From NCBI GenBank assembly GCA_035236585.1, contig CP141127.1, positions 72,645,495 to 72,709,494 of the forward strand: a stretch of DNA of 64,000 nucleotides, written 5' to 3'. Both the position numbers and the translations under genes were made by a program. How positions within the stretch are numbered: the stretch's first letter is position 1; each line of letters opens with the position of its first letter. The notes below the pieces were generated by a model. That model was not told where the DNA came from, did no database searches, and saw only the letters and a program-made list of their open reading frames with translations. This document shows positions 48,377-59,940 of the stretch, in pieces. The DNA comes from Warburgia ugandensis. Taxonomy: Eukaryota > Streptophyta > Magnoliopsida > Canellales > Canellaceae.

Positions 48377-48399
48377 CTGTATATATATAGAATTTCGGG

Positions 48400-48426
48400 G
48401 GTAAAATTCCCCTAAGGGGGTAAGAA
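48400..48426 (+). other. polypurine tract of the Tekay-like element
   Basis: Purine-rich AAGGGGGTAAGAA lies directly before the 3' LTR and would prime plus-strand synthesis. A GC inverted pair (CCCC...GGGG) sits at its start. Confidence 0.7.
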
Positions 48427-50972
48427 TATAATGACTCCAATTTTGTAGCATTGAAATTCCAAGTTAGCAATGAAAAGTTCACTTTTTGGAAATAAGGGTA
48501 TTTTGGTCATTTCACTATTCACCCTGACTGAACCTAGAAATTTGGTCCTAAGAATGGTACCATTAGGTGCGTCTCAGAAAAAGGAATCCAACAAGACCAA
48601 AATCACCTAAAACAGAGTTAAGATGAGCAAGTTATGGCCCTTTGAAGTTCAGGGGCAAAAATGTAATTTTCATTAAAAAAGGATTTAGCCTGAAAAACAC
48701 AGGGGCCCGTTTTGATACGGGCATCCCTCTTCTTCAACCTCCTAGAGTGTTCTAGAACGGCGGTGTTTGGAGGAGAAATCACTGCCATTCTGGAGGTTTC
48801 TCCACCGCCATTCAAGGGCGGTGAGAGCCCCCTCCAGAACCCTCTTATAGCTCTATAAATAGAGCTCTTGGGCGCCTCTAATGGCAGCCCAAAAGCTTGG
48901 GAAAAAACCTGTCGTGAAGAAGCAACCATGAGGAGAAACGTGGAGAAAAACCCGGCAACGAACTGGGTATGTCCAAAATCCCTCCAAACCCGTCTCCCCC
49001 TTAGTCCTAGGCTAAGTTTCCCTAAGTTTTTGGATGAAAAATCATGCAAAACAGAGCCCTAAAGAGTCATAAAGGACCCAGGGACGATCCTTGGGGCACA
49101 CTGGTTTGACAGGGTCGAACCAGGGTGTCCCTAGGACGCCCGGGTCCTCATCAAACCGAAACGCACGCTGTGCGTTGGGAAAACTGAGCGGGCGTGTCCG
49201 TGGATGCACCCACAACAAAGAATGACCGGCGGGAAATCCAGCGAGTCTGCAGATGCACCCGCTGAGGTGCATGCTGCTGACTCGGGACGCGTTAGCATCC
49301 CAGGCTCCCACCTCGTTTCGTTTGAACCTTTATGTACACTCGGTACTAGAAAGGCTATAACTTGAGATCTAGGGCTCCGATTGAGGCACCGTGAAAGGCG
49401 TTGTGTCTGTATCGACGACGCAGACACACCCAAATCATAAAATACCTGATCAAGGCCCAATCTAAGGTGGGAACGACCCTTAGACTATGAAAGTGGCGCG
49501 AGGCCACTAAATCTTTCTAAACTTGATGATACCAAGGCCCAATTAGGACCTTAGGACACCCATAGGCATGGGGATGAAGCCTTAATGCCTAAGTAGTAAG
49601 ACGAACCACTCTAAAACCTATAAAAGATAGGCCAAACTAACCTTGTTCCCTTAAACCATGTTCAGGAGCATACAAGGACAAGGAGATAGCCGACCTAGCC
49701 AGGTAGGTGCTCTATCGCTACTATATGTTTTAAAAGAGTCATGATTGTTTTGAGAATGCATGTTTTAAGTATAAGTATATGACTTGTTTAGTATGACCTA
49801 ATTTAGCATACATATGATAAATACATTATGCATAGACATGTTTCATAAACAATTGCATATATTGCATGATTTGTGAGCATTGAGTTTTTTAAAAATTGCA
49901 TGTCCTTGAGGGTTATCAAAAGACACTGGAGTGCCCAAAAGACGCTAGGTAGGCAGTTGTGAGGGCCAGGCAGTTGTGAGGGACCCAAAGAGGACAGGTT
50001 TTGAAAAAGAGGTTTTTGCTTGTTTGATCTTATATGATTGTGGCTAATAAGCTCGTGGGCGCTATGCCGAGAGGTCTGGGTTGGCCTCCAGCCTCTACTG
50101 CTACTAGGTGGAATGGGTGCCATGCTCAAAAAGGGCAACGTCCCTACGTTGATTGCATGTGGTACAGGGGGCTACCATTGGTGTCACGACACTGGTTCGA
50201 TGTGTCATATGCCCCGTGGAGGCTATGACTAAGTGTCCTCAGGTACCCGGGGACCACACGGCGGCGAGGTCGTGGGCATAGTTGGACCCTATGGTTTTGT
50301 GGACTTACTTGCATTGTATATGACATGATATGAGGTTGGTCAACCATACCAAAGCATATATCCATGAGTTGGGATTCAATTGAGCATCTTATGCATATCA
50401 TTATGTTATGATATATATATATATATATATATGATACTTTCGACTTGGATTATGTGATTTCTTTAAGTCATCAGTATTCCAATTCGACAATAGTTTTTAA
50501 TCTCAATATTGAACTTGAGTGTTCAAACATGCATATGTTTTGAAAGAACATATGATTTTAAACATAGCATGCATTGTAAAACTAGTATTGATGGACTCCT
50601 ACTGAGTATAGTATATACTCACCCAATCCTCAACATTTTTCAGACACAAAGTAAACACTTAAGGGCAATGAATGATTGTGATAGAAGACACCTAGACTAA
50701 GTGCAAGTAAGTAAACCCCTACCTTATCTTTTAATGTTACTTGATTGTAGTTACTCTCTATAGCTGAGGCTGTGACTAACACTTTCTTGGGAATAGAGTC
50801 AATTTAAAACTATGCCATAGCTAGATAATTGGAAAAATGTGTTTTGACACTCGGGATTTTATACAAAAGATTGTTTTCCAAAACAAAAAGATTTTCATGC
50901 ATTTCATATTTATAAAACAAGAGATCTCGCCTTTTTATCAAATTTGCATCATATAAAACCCGGGTCGTCACA
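48427..50972 (+). mobile_element. 3' LTR of the Tekay-like element
   Basis: Starts TATAATGACTCC, the terminal TG having become TA, and ends GGGTCGTCACA. It differs from the 5' copy by scattered transitions, a 17-base duplication (about 49963-49980), a longer AT run (50410-50432) and a small insertion near 49255. TATA palindrome at 48849-48866; candidate splice sites at 48967 and 50643. Confidence 0.95.
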
Positions 50973-50977
50973 TTGAT

Positions 50978-51714
50978 GAAGACACATCACTTGAGGCGGT
51001 GAACGAGCTGTTGGATACTTTGCCTTTAATGGACACTTCTCAATGGCAAGCTATAGTAGATCCCCCTATAGCACTTGAAATTCATATTGAACCTTACAAT
51101 GTAGAAGATGTATCTGATTAGGACTTACAAGCCTTGTTTGAACAATCATAAGATAGTCATGTAGGCCCATTTGACACTTACCTATGCCCATAAAACAGGA
51201 AGAAGAAGTATCAGTTGATGTACATCAACCTACTTTAGGGTACACATCAGAAGAGAATGAGGGTTTAAGAAAAACCAAGTCCCTGCCTCTAATAATACTA
51301 GAACAAGCTTTTTGGGAAGGGGAGAGTTAGCTTATACCCCTAGTTCAAGACAATGTAAGGGAAAAGGAGGAAAAAGATAAACTAAATAGAATGGTCAATG
51401 TTATCCCTCAATTTGGTCAAGACAAGGACCATTTGTCTCCATATGGTCCAACAAAATGCACGATAGTACATGAAGTCATCATGTTACCACCACGTCAAAA
51501 TACAAGGTGGAGGAATTATATTGACAACCATGAAATATTAAAAATAGGGGATCATCAATATGGTCCTACAACACTCAAAATTGTGGTGGTATGCTATGTC
51601 ATATTGTTACCACCACCTAAAATTTCAAGGTGGAGGAAATATATAGATTATTGCGAGGTTCTGAAGTGGTATGAGAAATCTTGCCATTTCTTTCTTAGGA
51701 TTAGGAAAAATTAG
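50978..51714 (+). pseudogene. element A ORF, second part, with twin YGPT...RWRxYID repeats
   Basis: The frame of the first part resumes exactly after the insert (EDTSLEAVNELLDTLPLMD), runs to a TAG near 51118 and continues in pieces. The last frame, 51391-51714, holds two similar segments: YGPTKCTIVHEVIMLPP...RWRNYIDNHEILK and YGPTTLKIVVVCYVILLPP...RWRKYIDYCEVLK. They are about 40 residues apart. I do not recognise this motif. It ends about 190 bases before an internal purine tract. Confidence 0.5.
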
Positions 51715-51899
51715 TTTAATTGGCTAGGTTTAGGTTTAGACGGATAGATTAGTTATAGGTCATGTCTAGCTAAAGAAGTTAAACTTAGCGCTTACTGGGA
51801 GACAACCTAGGAATTATTTAGAAAGTCTTATTAGACTGCATTACCCATTCATAAATTAGGTGTCCTATATTTGAAAAAATTGAGGACACTATTTTATTC

Positions 51900-51917
51900 A
51901 AGCTAGGGGGTGTAGAA
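51900..51917 (+). other. internal polypurine-like tract of element A
   Basis: AGCTAGGGGGTGTAGAA follows GAGGACACTATTTTATTCAA. Element B has the same arrangement after its gag (58606-58640, minus strand). It is 1.6 kb before the tract next to the LTR. Confidence 0.6.
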
Positions 51918-53550
51918 ATGAGATTTCTAAGTTTTTTCTTATATTTTTGAAAAATTTTGATAAGTTCCTTTATAAAGATGAGATTAAAATTTCTGAATAT
52001 CCAACTAACTTTTAGACTTTAGCTTATTAATAGAGTTGTATAAAATTAGTTCACTATTTTATTCTTCTTCTAAAATATCACATGAAAATTAAACTCGACA
52101 TATTAATTGTACAAAGCAGCTATATGTAGTTTATGTTGAAGAGGAAAATATAACATAGAGATCCTAGAGAAGATTTGTGGAGACTTATAACCCAAGTGAG
52201 TTTTGAGGCATTCCTTCTTTTTTGAGGATTAAACATAATTCAAAATTTTCTTCAATGGATATTAATTCTTAGTTGGTCTCATTGTTCTTTGTCTTGGTGA
52301 ACTATTGAGAAATCATAAAAAACTATACTATATATCTCTAAGTTTATGATCATTCTCATGTCCTATGAAACCTAAGAAATGATAGAGGGCATCCTTGGTA
52401 AAACCCAAACCCTTTAGCCTTTCCTACATTATTTTTTGTTAATTAGCCCTTGAGCCTTTCAAATATCAACCTTTTCTTTATTAGCTGAACAACTTTTACC
52501 TATATTAAACCCCTAATATATATATATATACATACATATATATATATATATATATATCCATTACCCATTTGTTTTGGAGATATGTAGAGAAGATTGAAGA
52601 ACATCTTGACAAAAAGTATGAACAAACCAATTCAAGAGATGAACATCAAAAAGGGTGTAAAAAGCAGAAAAATTCAAAGAGACTATATATAAAGTCAAGT
52701 TAAAAAGAAGAAGAAAAGAAATAGCCAATGAAAAAGAAGAATGTTCACTCTTATGAAGATAAATGGAAAAGTTGTGAATACATTGATAAAAGACCTTTAT
52801 ATATTTTCTAGACAACCTTTGTTTACTTTTATATCCATGCTTTTGATAACCCTTACCTAAGCCTATGTTTCATCTTAATAGAAGTCTTGACTTGATCTTA
52901 GGGGTAGTATGGCTTAGAAATGGTTTTGAATGAATAGGGACTTTGGTAGAGTGTAACATTTGTAGTAGTTTATATCCTTTCATGAAACCATTATCATTCT
53001 TTCTAAGTTGTCATTCTTCTATATGAAATATGTGAGACTTTTGAATTTATTGAGCAACATTCTACTCATGTATTAGTGAGAGATGTACACCTTTCTGAGT
53101 GACTTCTTTCTGAGTTTAAAGTATAGCTTATGAGAATTGGATGGTAATTTAGGTTATATTGACTTGGAGACTATAATTATATATCAGTTATAGCACATAC
53201 TCATCTTTCAAGGTTTAATGAAATAATTGGATATCTTTAGTATAAGGGTAGGATTTTGAACATTTTTGTTTAGCTTTATTAGCAAGCTAAAGTTTGGAAT
53301 TAGGATGAGTTGAATAAAAGAAATTTTTTCTTAGATGAATAAAGAATTTTAACAAAAATTTTGAGAATTTTATGGGTATATTCACTGCAAACCCTCACGA
53401 GGCCTAACTTGTCCACTAGGGATACCCTAGGGTTAAGGGTTTGTTGCATGTGCTAAATGCAATTGTGAGTACCTATAAAAGTGGCACTTTATACCAGTTT
53501 TTGTAAATAATTTTTCATATGTTTTGCTCAAGACTAGTAAAATACTAGTT
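51918..53550 (+). other. 3' untranslated region of element A
   Basis: Non-coding, AT-rich. Blocks such as GGAGACTTATAACCCAAGTG and TCCATTACCCATTTG match the same region of element B (RC of about 57100-58600), so A and B share this 3' region though their coding parts differ. Confidence 0.6.
52516..52557. repeat. AT/CATA microsatellite
   Basis: An interrupted (TA)n run with two CATA units in the 3' untranslated region of A. Confidence 0.9.
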
Positions 53551-53558
53551 ATGGGGTC
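53533..53558 (+). other. hairpin and polypurine tract before the 3' LTR of A
   Basis: ACTAGT-AAAAT-ACTAGT (53533-53549) forms a six-pair stem. The weak purine tract ATGGGGTC follows and the LTR starts at 53559. Element B has the same layout. Confidence 0.65.
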
Positions 53559-55381
53559 TGATAAGTGTTTAATTTTGCATAGAAGCCATCCAATTGGTTA
53601 CCCATTATTACAACTTATAGGGTAAATGAGGGTTTTTAGGCCAATATTCATAACACATGCATTTTTTACCTAATGAAGCAAAAGTTGTTATTTAGTAGAT
53701 CTAGAAGCTAGTCTAAGGTAAGTATATGATTAATCATGTTTTTGTAAGATTTGATTAGGGTTTTTTTGCACTTTTTAAAGGAAGTAAGATGATGATCCAA
53801 TGGCAGAGATTGATCAGGATGAAATTGAAGATCAAGATCAAAAGATTGAGTCAAAGCCACAAAATCATCACTTCAGCATAAATCAAAGGCCAAGATCATC
53901 TTGTGGACCAATAATGAATGTGACTATAGGAGCTAAAGATGGCCAAAGTAGGCCTTTGAAGTAAGCCATGCATTCCCACTACCTTTGCATGGAAGCCACT
54001 TAAGCCACCTTAACCATATAAGGCATGAAAGAAGTTGGCATGCTGAGGAATTCAAGCCAAACCATACAAGCCACTCAAGCCAAGGGATGGAACCATGAGG
54101 CCAAGCTAAGAAATCTTCCTAAGCTTAAGCCGGCCATGAATCTTAGCCAATGGAGCCTTCAAAGTTAGTCATCTAAGCCATCAAGCTGAGATAAATGGAA
54201 AGCGAGGACTGGAGGAGATTCAAGAGAGTTATTCATATGATATTTACAAGATAATTTAGGGAAGTCTATTAGAATAAGATGGCATGTGGACCAATGGGAT
54301 AAGAGCCTTCCATTTTTACTGTTTTTCTTACTTTCCCCACTTTTTCCTTAATTTTCTTAAAAAGGTGGCATCTCCCACCTACTCTCCTCAAGGTAGCCAC
54401 CTCCTTCCACTCACTTTCCTATTTGATATCCTACCATTCCCCCATCCTAGCCATTCAATTTGAAACACTTTAATCTCCACCATACCTTAGCATTAGGACA
54501 ACCTAGAAAAATTAGGAGAATAAGCATAAAAACCGAGCAACATCCAAGCAAAAGAAGATTTTTCACTAAAGGGAAAACAACATCTCCTCCTTTAGAAGGA
54601 GACGCCCTCTTCCTATAGCCCACTTCATCTCTTTTGCTTATTGTTTTGTGGACTCTTTGGGTGTTGCTACTTCCTTCCAAGGTGTATGCTTCTTGCTGAA
54701 GTGTTCAACCTAGGATTTTTGATTCATCTTTAAAGGTTGGTTAGCTTTCTTGTTCTCTTTGCTTGAGTTTACTTCTTTTCAGGCTTGTTTTTCCTTTATC
54801 TTTCTTTGATTTTAAAACTAAGATTCAGGGATGTTTTTCCTTCGGAGTGATGGCCAAGGGAAGTTATCTTGAATCTAGTTTTTCTCTTTACCTTTCATTG
54901 CATCTTGGTTCTCTTTTAGACCTCTTGATTTTCTAGCTTTGGTTGCTTAAGTTTCATTGGTTGTGGCCTTAGTTTTTCATAGGATTTTTCTTTAATTTCA
55001 AGTATTTTAGTTCATAAGTGATTGTTGGAACAATTGAAGAAGAAATTGGCTTGTAATTAAGGAGTGATTAAGATTAAGTGAACATCATTGTAGTAGCATT
55101 TAAATTTCAGATTTGGATTACATGCATGGGTTATTATGTTGATGACTTTTTGACGGTGATTCAATTAATTTAGTTGAAAATTTCAATTCAAGTTTGTGTC
55201 TAGAAGTTAATTATATTTGTTATTGAATGTTTGATTGCATTAGAATTGATTAATTCCATGTTTTACATGATCTATTCATTGAATATTTCAATTACTACTT
55301 CTGGAATTTCTTTGCATGATTATTGTATGTTAATTTCCAGCACCATACAATCATGTTCACTTGATTTTTCAAGATCCCGAC
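53559..55381 (+). mobile_element. 3' LTR of element A, cut by element B
   Basis: Starts TGATAAGTGTTTAATTTTGC. It aligns with the 5' LTR from GATTGAGTCAAAGCC and onward to TTTTTCAAGA (about 55373). It breaks off at 55381. It lacks about 190 bases present in the 5' copy at about 37550-37740. Confidence 0.8.
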
Positions 55382-55621
55382 TGTTGATTGTTTAATCGCA
55401 AGTGCACGGGCTATTGTAGTGTAGCTTATGCAAGTACGGGTCGATCTCACGAGGACTTGATTTAAAATGATGGAGTTTTCAATAAAATTCAATTAATAAA
55501 AGAATATAAACTAACAATAAAATAAAATTCAGATTGATTCAATTGTTGTAATGTACACAATTATTTATTCTAAAAACACAGAAATTGCAACGAAATAAGC
55601 AGTCATGGATAAGCCTGACTT

Positions 55622-55722
55622 GGATTGCACTGTCCCTAGATTGCACTGTTCTTGGATTGCACTGTTCCTGGATTGCACTGTTCTTGGATTGCACTGTCCC
55701 TAGATTGGACTGTCCCTAAATA
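55622..55722. repeat. ~17-bp tandem array in the B LTR
   Basis: About six units of GATTGCACTGTNCNTG with small variations, near the U5 end of the LTR. Confidence 0.9.
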
Positions 55723-55922
55723 GTCAAAATGTGAATAAAACAAAACTGGGACATATATGTAATTAAAGTGAGGACACAGTTGGAATTAAATCGGGGACAT
55801 GGATGGAATTCTTCTGGGGACATAGATGAAATTTCAGATAAAGGATAGAGGTGGAATTTCTGAGATCTGCCAGGGGTAGACTTGTAACTTTTTGGATTTC
55901 TGGTTTTTAATGAAAAAACCAA

Positions 55923-56700
55923 GTGAAAACAATGAAAACTGGTGAAGGTAGGAAGAAGGAAGAAGGGGGAGAAGAAGGAGAAGAAGAAGGAGGGAGAGGA
56001 AAGGAATCGGGACGCGGGAGTGGAAGCCCGACTTGGGTTTCCTCCCTTGGACCATCTGGTGATGCAAAGAAAGACTGCTGGAGAAGGAGGGGGAAGAAGA
56101 GAGGAGAAAAGAGGAAGGAAGGAGAATGGAAGAGGAAGGAGAAGAAGAAGAGGAGGAAAAGGATAGGGGAGAAAAATCTTGTTCTGGGTTTTCTTCTCCA
56201 GAGCTTCCGGAGGAGAGAAAAATGCCGAAGCCACCTATCACTGGCTGGTCCAATCGAAGAGGAAGAGGGAAAAATTAGAGAGGAAAGAATGAAATGGAAA
56301 AGGAGAAGTTTTGAGAGAGAGATTGCAAGAGTGTTGGGCTTTGATAGTGGGAAAGAGAATAGAGAGAGAGGAGAGAAGAATAGATAGAGCGTGAGAGGTA
56401 AAGTGAGAGAGAGGGAAAATAGAGAGGGAATATGTGAATGAGAGAGAAGGAGATGGGAAAAACGAGATAGGAGAAAATTGTGTGGAGAACCAGCCCCCCT
56501 CCCAAGAGGGAAAAACGTCCTTTGGGGAGTGAAGAAGGGGAATATAAGAAGAGGGAGAGAGAGACACGTGAAAGAGAGGGAGATAAAAGAAGAAGAAAAA
56601 GAGATATAAGAGAGAGCGAAAAGAAAGGAAAGGGATAAGAGAAAAAGAGAGAAAAGAGAGGAGAAAGAGAAGGAAGAGGAGATAGAGTGATAGAGATAGG
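55923..56700. repeat. long purine-rich tract
   Basis: Almost all A and G on the plus strand for about 780 bases, apart from a less biased part near 56030-56060 and 56180-56260. It produces several long artificial frames on both strands. Confidence 0.9.
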
Positions 56701-57073
56701 TGGGGTCCACTAGCTTTCCTGGTCTTGTTAGAACTTTGGCTTCAACTTTGTCCTGTCTTAAGACTCTTCAAATTCCATCTTATTTTCATGAAACTTCATC
56801 CTCTTCATCTAATATTCTTGATTTGATCTGGAGCGTCCACGTCTGAGTCAATTAATATGCAATGCATAGGACCCAATTAGAATCATCTGAACCATTCATT
56901 ATTCATCTATTTAGCTTTGATGATCATCTAACCGTTAATTTTGCAATTCAACGGTTGGATGACCAATTAAAGCTAAAACATAATATTTTATGTAAAATCT
57001 TGAAATTAATGGCCTAGATGCTCTAATTGAACACTAAATTAGGGGTATTTTCACCAAAATTGAACACTTAACA

Positions 57074-57099
57074 CACCCCCAAACCAGCATTTTGCTAGT
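57074..57099 (-). other. polypurine tract and hairpin before the 3' LTR of B
   Basis: On the minus strand: ACTAGC-AAAAT-GCTGGT (57099-57083) then TTTGGGGGTG, directly before the LTR start. The loop AAAAT is identical to that of A. Confidence 0.75.
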
Positions 57100-58640
57100 C
57101 CCTAGCAAAAGATGCAAAGAAATCAACTCAAATTTTTTTATTTTTTAGGTTATCTTCACTTTTTTTCTCAGAGAATTATCTTCAATAAATCTATCAACTT
57201 TAGCAAACTAATAAAGATGACTGAATAATTCAAAACCCTACCCATATGTTAAAAATATTCCACTTAAGCTCAGATCTCAGAGTGATTGTGTGCATATACA
57301 GTCTACACATAGAATAATCTTTATCTCTAAGTAGACTTCCAACTTTTGAACTCCATCTGAAATATGTTTTGACCTCAATTCTTACTAATGACATACTCTC
57401 AGAAATAAAGTCTCTCAGATAGAGAGTTCAAATCATATATCTCTTTTGAATATGTGAGAAGAGTCAATGAAAACAAATATATGTCACATATACTTATGAA
57501 GAACGGGAGTTACTAAGGAATTTACTTGTATTGATCCCTTTGGAATGGATGCCATTACCTTTGAATATTTAAAAATACTACTCTTTTACGCCTATCCATT
57601 CATTTCCTCATCAAGATTATATTCCTCCTAGAATCAATAGGTCTTTAACTAGGACGAAACATAGGCTTAGGACAGGGTACCAAAGAAAGGGTATGAGGGT
57701 ATTCAAAGTTTCTTCAAAATAATAAGTAGAGGTCTTCTACTAAAGTTGGCAATTCTTTCTTTTCTTTGATGAAGTGAATATTTCTTTTTCTATTTCTTTG
57801 CATTCTTCAAACTCTCTTCTTCTTCTTCTTCTTGTTTTTTTTTATAGTACTTTTGACTCACTTTGAAGAATATTTCTTTTCTTGGTATCCACTTTTCAAC
57901 TTCAATTGCAACTAAAAGATATTTCTTTCATTCATCTCTAACTTAGTTTTTCAAAGAAAAATGGGTAATGGATAATTTATATTGGGTTAATATGGGTAAA
58001 TGGTAATTTGGGTGACAAAAGAAAAGGCTTTATATTAAAGGCTCAACTTGGCTGACTAGTGGTAAAATACTTCTAGGTAGGCTTTATGTCTCTAAGTTAA
58101 CAACAAAGATGGCCTAAATCATTTTCTAGGTTTCCTATAATCTATCAAATTCAATGAACTTCCAGAATTTTAAAGGTAATATGCTAATTATTCAGGTAAT
58201 TAGCCAAATTTAAGATTTTGGGATCAATTTTCTTTAAGCACATTGAAGAAAATTTAGAAACATCTATAACCTCTCAAGAAGGATGAATGGCTCTAAAACT
58301 CACTTAGGTTATAGGTCTCCACTGAATTTCTTCAGAATTTCTAAGTTATAACCACTTAGTAATCTAGACTATCTATATGCAACTGTGCGTACAGATGTGA
58401 TCTAAGACTTTGTTTTTTATGGAATACTTTAGAAAATGAGTAAAATGATGAATTAATCATATTCAATTCCATTAACAAGCTAAATTTATCTAGATTATAT
58501 TTCAGAAAATCCAATTCTCATCATAGTATAGGAAACGACCTAAAATTTTTAAATTTTTTTTGAAAAACTAAGGAAAGCACCTAAAAAAATCTAGAATTTG
58601 CTAGAATTCTACACCCCCAACTTAAGAGAAACATTGTCCT
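57100..58640 (-). other. 3' untranslated region of B with internal purine tract
   Basis: Non-coding. The tract AAGTTGGGGGTGTAGAATTC (about 58603-58624, minus strand) comes after CATTGAGGACAATGTTT. The rest shares blocks with the same region of A. Confidence 0.6.
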
Positions 58641-58882
58641 CAATGTTTAAAAAGTATGATGATGATAATGCATGAATGAGTTCGAAACTTCCCTCGGTCC
58701 CATACGAAATAAGCTGGACGGACCTCTGAAAAGGAATGATGAATAAATTTATCTTGCAATTAAAATTTTTTCATTTTATCACAAGGCAAGATAAATTTAT
58801 CTTCAAGCTACTTCACATAATTAGAGACAATTGTAGGAGTTTGATGCAGCCTTTTTGGAAATGGAGCAAGGATGTCATATTG

Positions 58883-59569
58883 CTAAGTGGGTGTGACATT
58901 TTCCTGATCAATAAATTCATCTCTTTTTCTGACTAGTTTAGATACTATTTCAGCCTTTTTAGGTCTAGATTGCTCAATTATGTTACCATTTTGAATAATG
59001 GTAACTGCCTTTGTTTGTTCCATGTCTGTAAATGAAGAATTAATCTCATCTCCTGCATCCATATCATCAAGATATTTGTTTAGTGGAATAGGACATTCCT
59101 CTTTATTAATAGTATGTAGCATTTGAGACATCATGTCCTTCAATTTAGTCATGGAATTTGTATTCTCTTTTAATTGGGATTTAATTTGAGCAATTTTCTT
59201 CTCCTGGTATTGCATGACTAGAAGAAATTATCTGCCACTTTCCTCTTATGTGGAGGAAGGTAAGGTCCAGGAACAAGTGGTCCTTATTTTTGGCAATAAG
59301 GTTGGTGTTGGGACTTCTGTGAGACATTAGCCTTATATTCATTTCTAAAAGTGGAATGATTACTCCATTTAGAATTATATGTCTCTAAAGATGGGAAAAA
59401 ATGTTGCTCATAAGAATGTGTCGATTCATGAAGAGCATCCTAAAATGCAGGAGCATCCTAAAATGCAGGAGCAATAGGATATTCCTGAGTGGGGTATGTA
59501 TTACTTTCACAAATATCACACACCTATTCGACTTTCTTAGAGGGACGTTTCTCCATTTCCATGGCTTCA
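58883..59569 (-). pseudogene. element B gag, C-terminal part
   Basis: After the solo LTR the minus-strand frame goes on with VEAMEMEKRPSKKVE, a stop, a zinc-knuckle-like CDICES...YP segment, then short broken frames. The frame 59215-58883 (110 residues) begins MQYQEKKIAQIKSQLKENT, a probable coiled coil, followed by an acidic region. An 18-base direct duplication lies at about 59434-59469. No protease follows. Confidence 0.65.
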
Positions 59570-59940
59570 ACTGTTGCTATGACCCGGGTTTTCACATGCA
59601 TTTTTAAATGCAATATCTAATTCCTAAGGCGGGATGCATCCCTATTTGAAAATCATTTTATGAAAACCATGCAATGCAGCAAAAAATATTTTGTTTTAAA
59701 CTCATTTTGAAAACCCCGAGTGTCATTTGCTAACCAAAGTAGTTTTTGAAAAACTTTAGAAATCATAAGTGTTTTTCCTAGGTCTATCCAGTCACAGCAC
59801 ACAGTCCAACTATAAATAAATACATATACATGTCCAAAGGGTAGAGAGTTTACTTACACGTATAATTGTCTCCTATTTGATTCACTTGCTCGTAGCACTA
59901 ATATCTCCTGAGATGTCTTCTATTTGTGAGTGGAACTATC

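Larger units (their letters stand above)
41614..50972 (+). mobile_element. Tekay-like Ty3/gypsy chromovirus, complete but inactive
   Basis: Both LTRs (41614-44119, 48427-50972), the initiator-Met PBS, gag-pol remnants and PPT are present. A 5-bp target duplication, TTGAT, lies at 41609-41613 and 50973-50977. Over the first 250 bases the LTRs differ at about seven places, all transitions, so insertion is much younger than element A. Ten in-frame stops, several frameshifts, a lost protease active-site Asp and an integrase deletion make it unable to encode its own enzymes. Lineage is inferred from the chromodomain-like end of pol, the PBS type and the long LTRs. Confidence 0.95.
36923..55381 (+). 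mobile_element. non-autonomous LTR retrotransposon A, split by two later insertions
   Basis: Two related LTRs (36923-39488 and 53559-55381) enclose about 4.7 kb of own internal sequence once the Ty3/gypsy insert at 41614-50972 is set aside. There is a tRNA-Asp-type PBS and a PPT, but no protease, reverse transcriptase or integrase. The LTRs differ by many substitutions and by deletions of about 180-190 bases in each, so the element is old. Its 3' LTR stops abruptly at 55381 where element B begins; the remainder should lie past the right end of the window. Confidence 0.8.
55382..57073 (-). mobile_element. 3' LTR of element B
   Basis: On the minus strand it starts TGTTAAGTGTTCAATTTTGG and ends AAACAATCAACA, 1692 bases. 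The U5 end has the CTCGTGAGATCGACCC...CGTGCACTTGCG motif shared with A and D. It contains a 17-base tandem array and a long pyrimidine-rich tract (sense strand). Confidence 0.85.

Noticed and set aside
55622-55722. CRISPR-like array
   Set aside because: Units are directly adjacent with no spacers, and the genome is eukaryotic.
55716-56710. Long Ser/Phe/Leu-rich and Glu/Arg/Lys-rich frames on opposite strands
   Set aside because: Shadows of a purine-rich tract in the B LTR.
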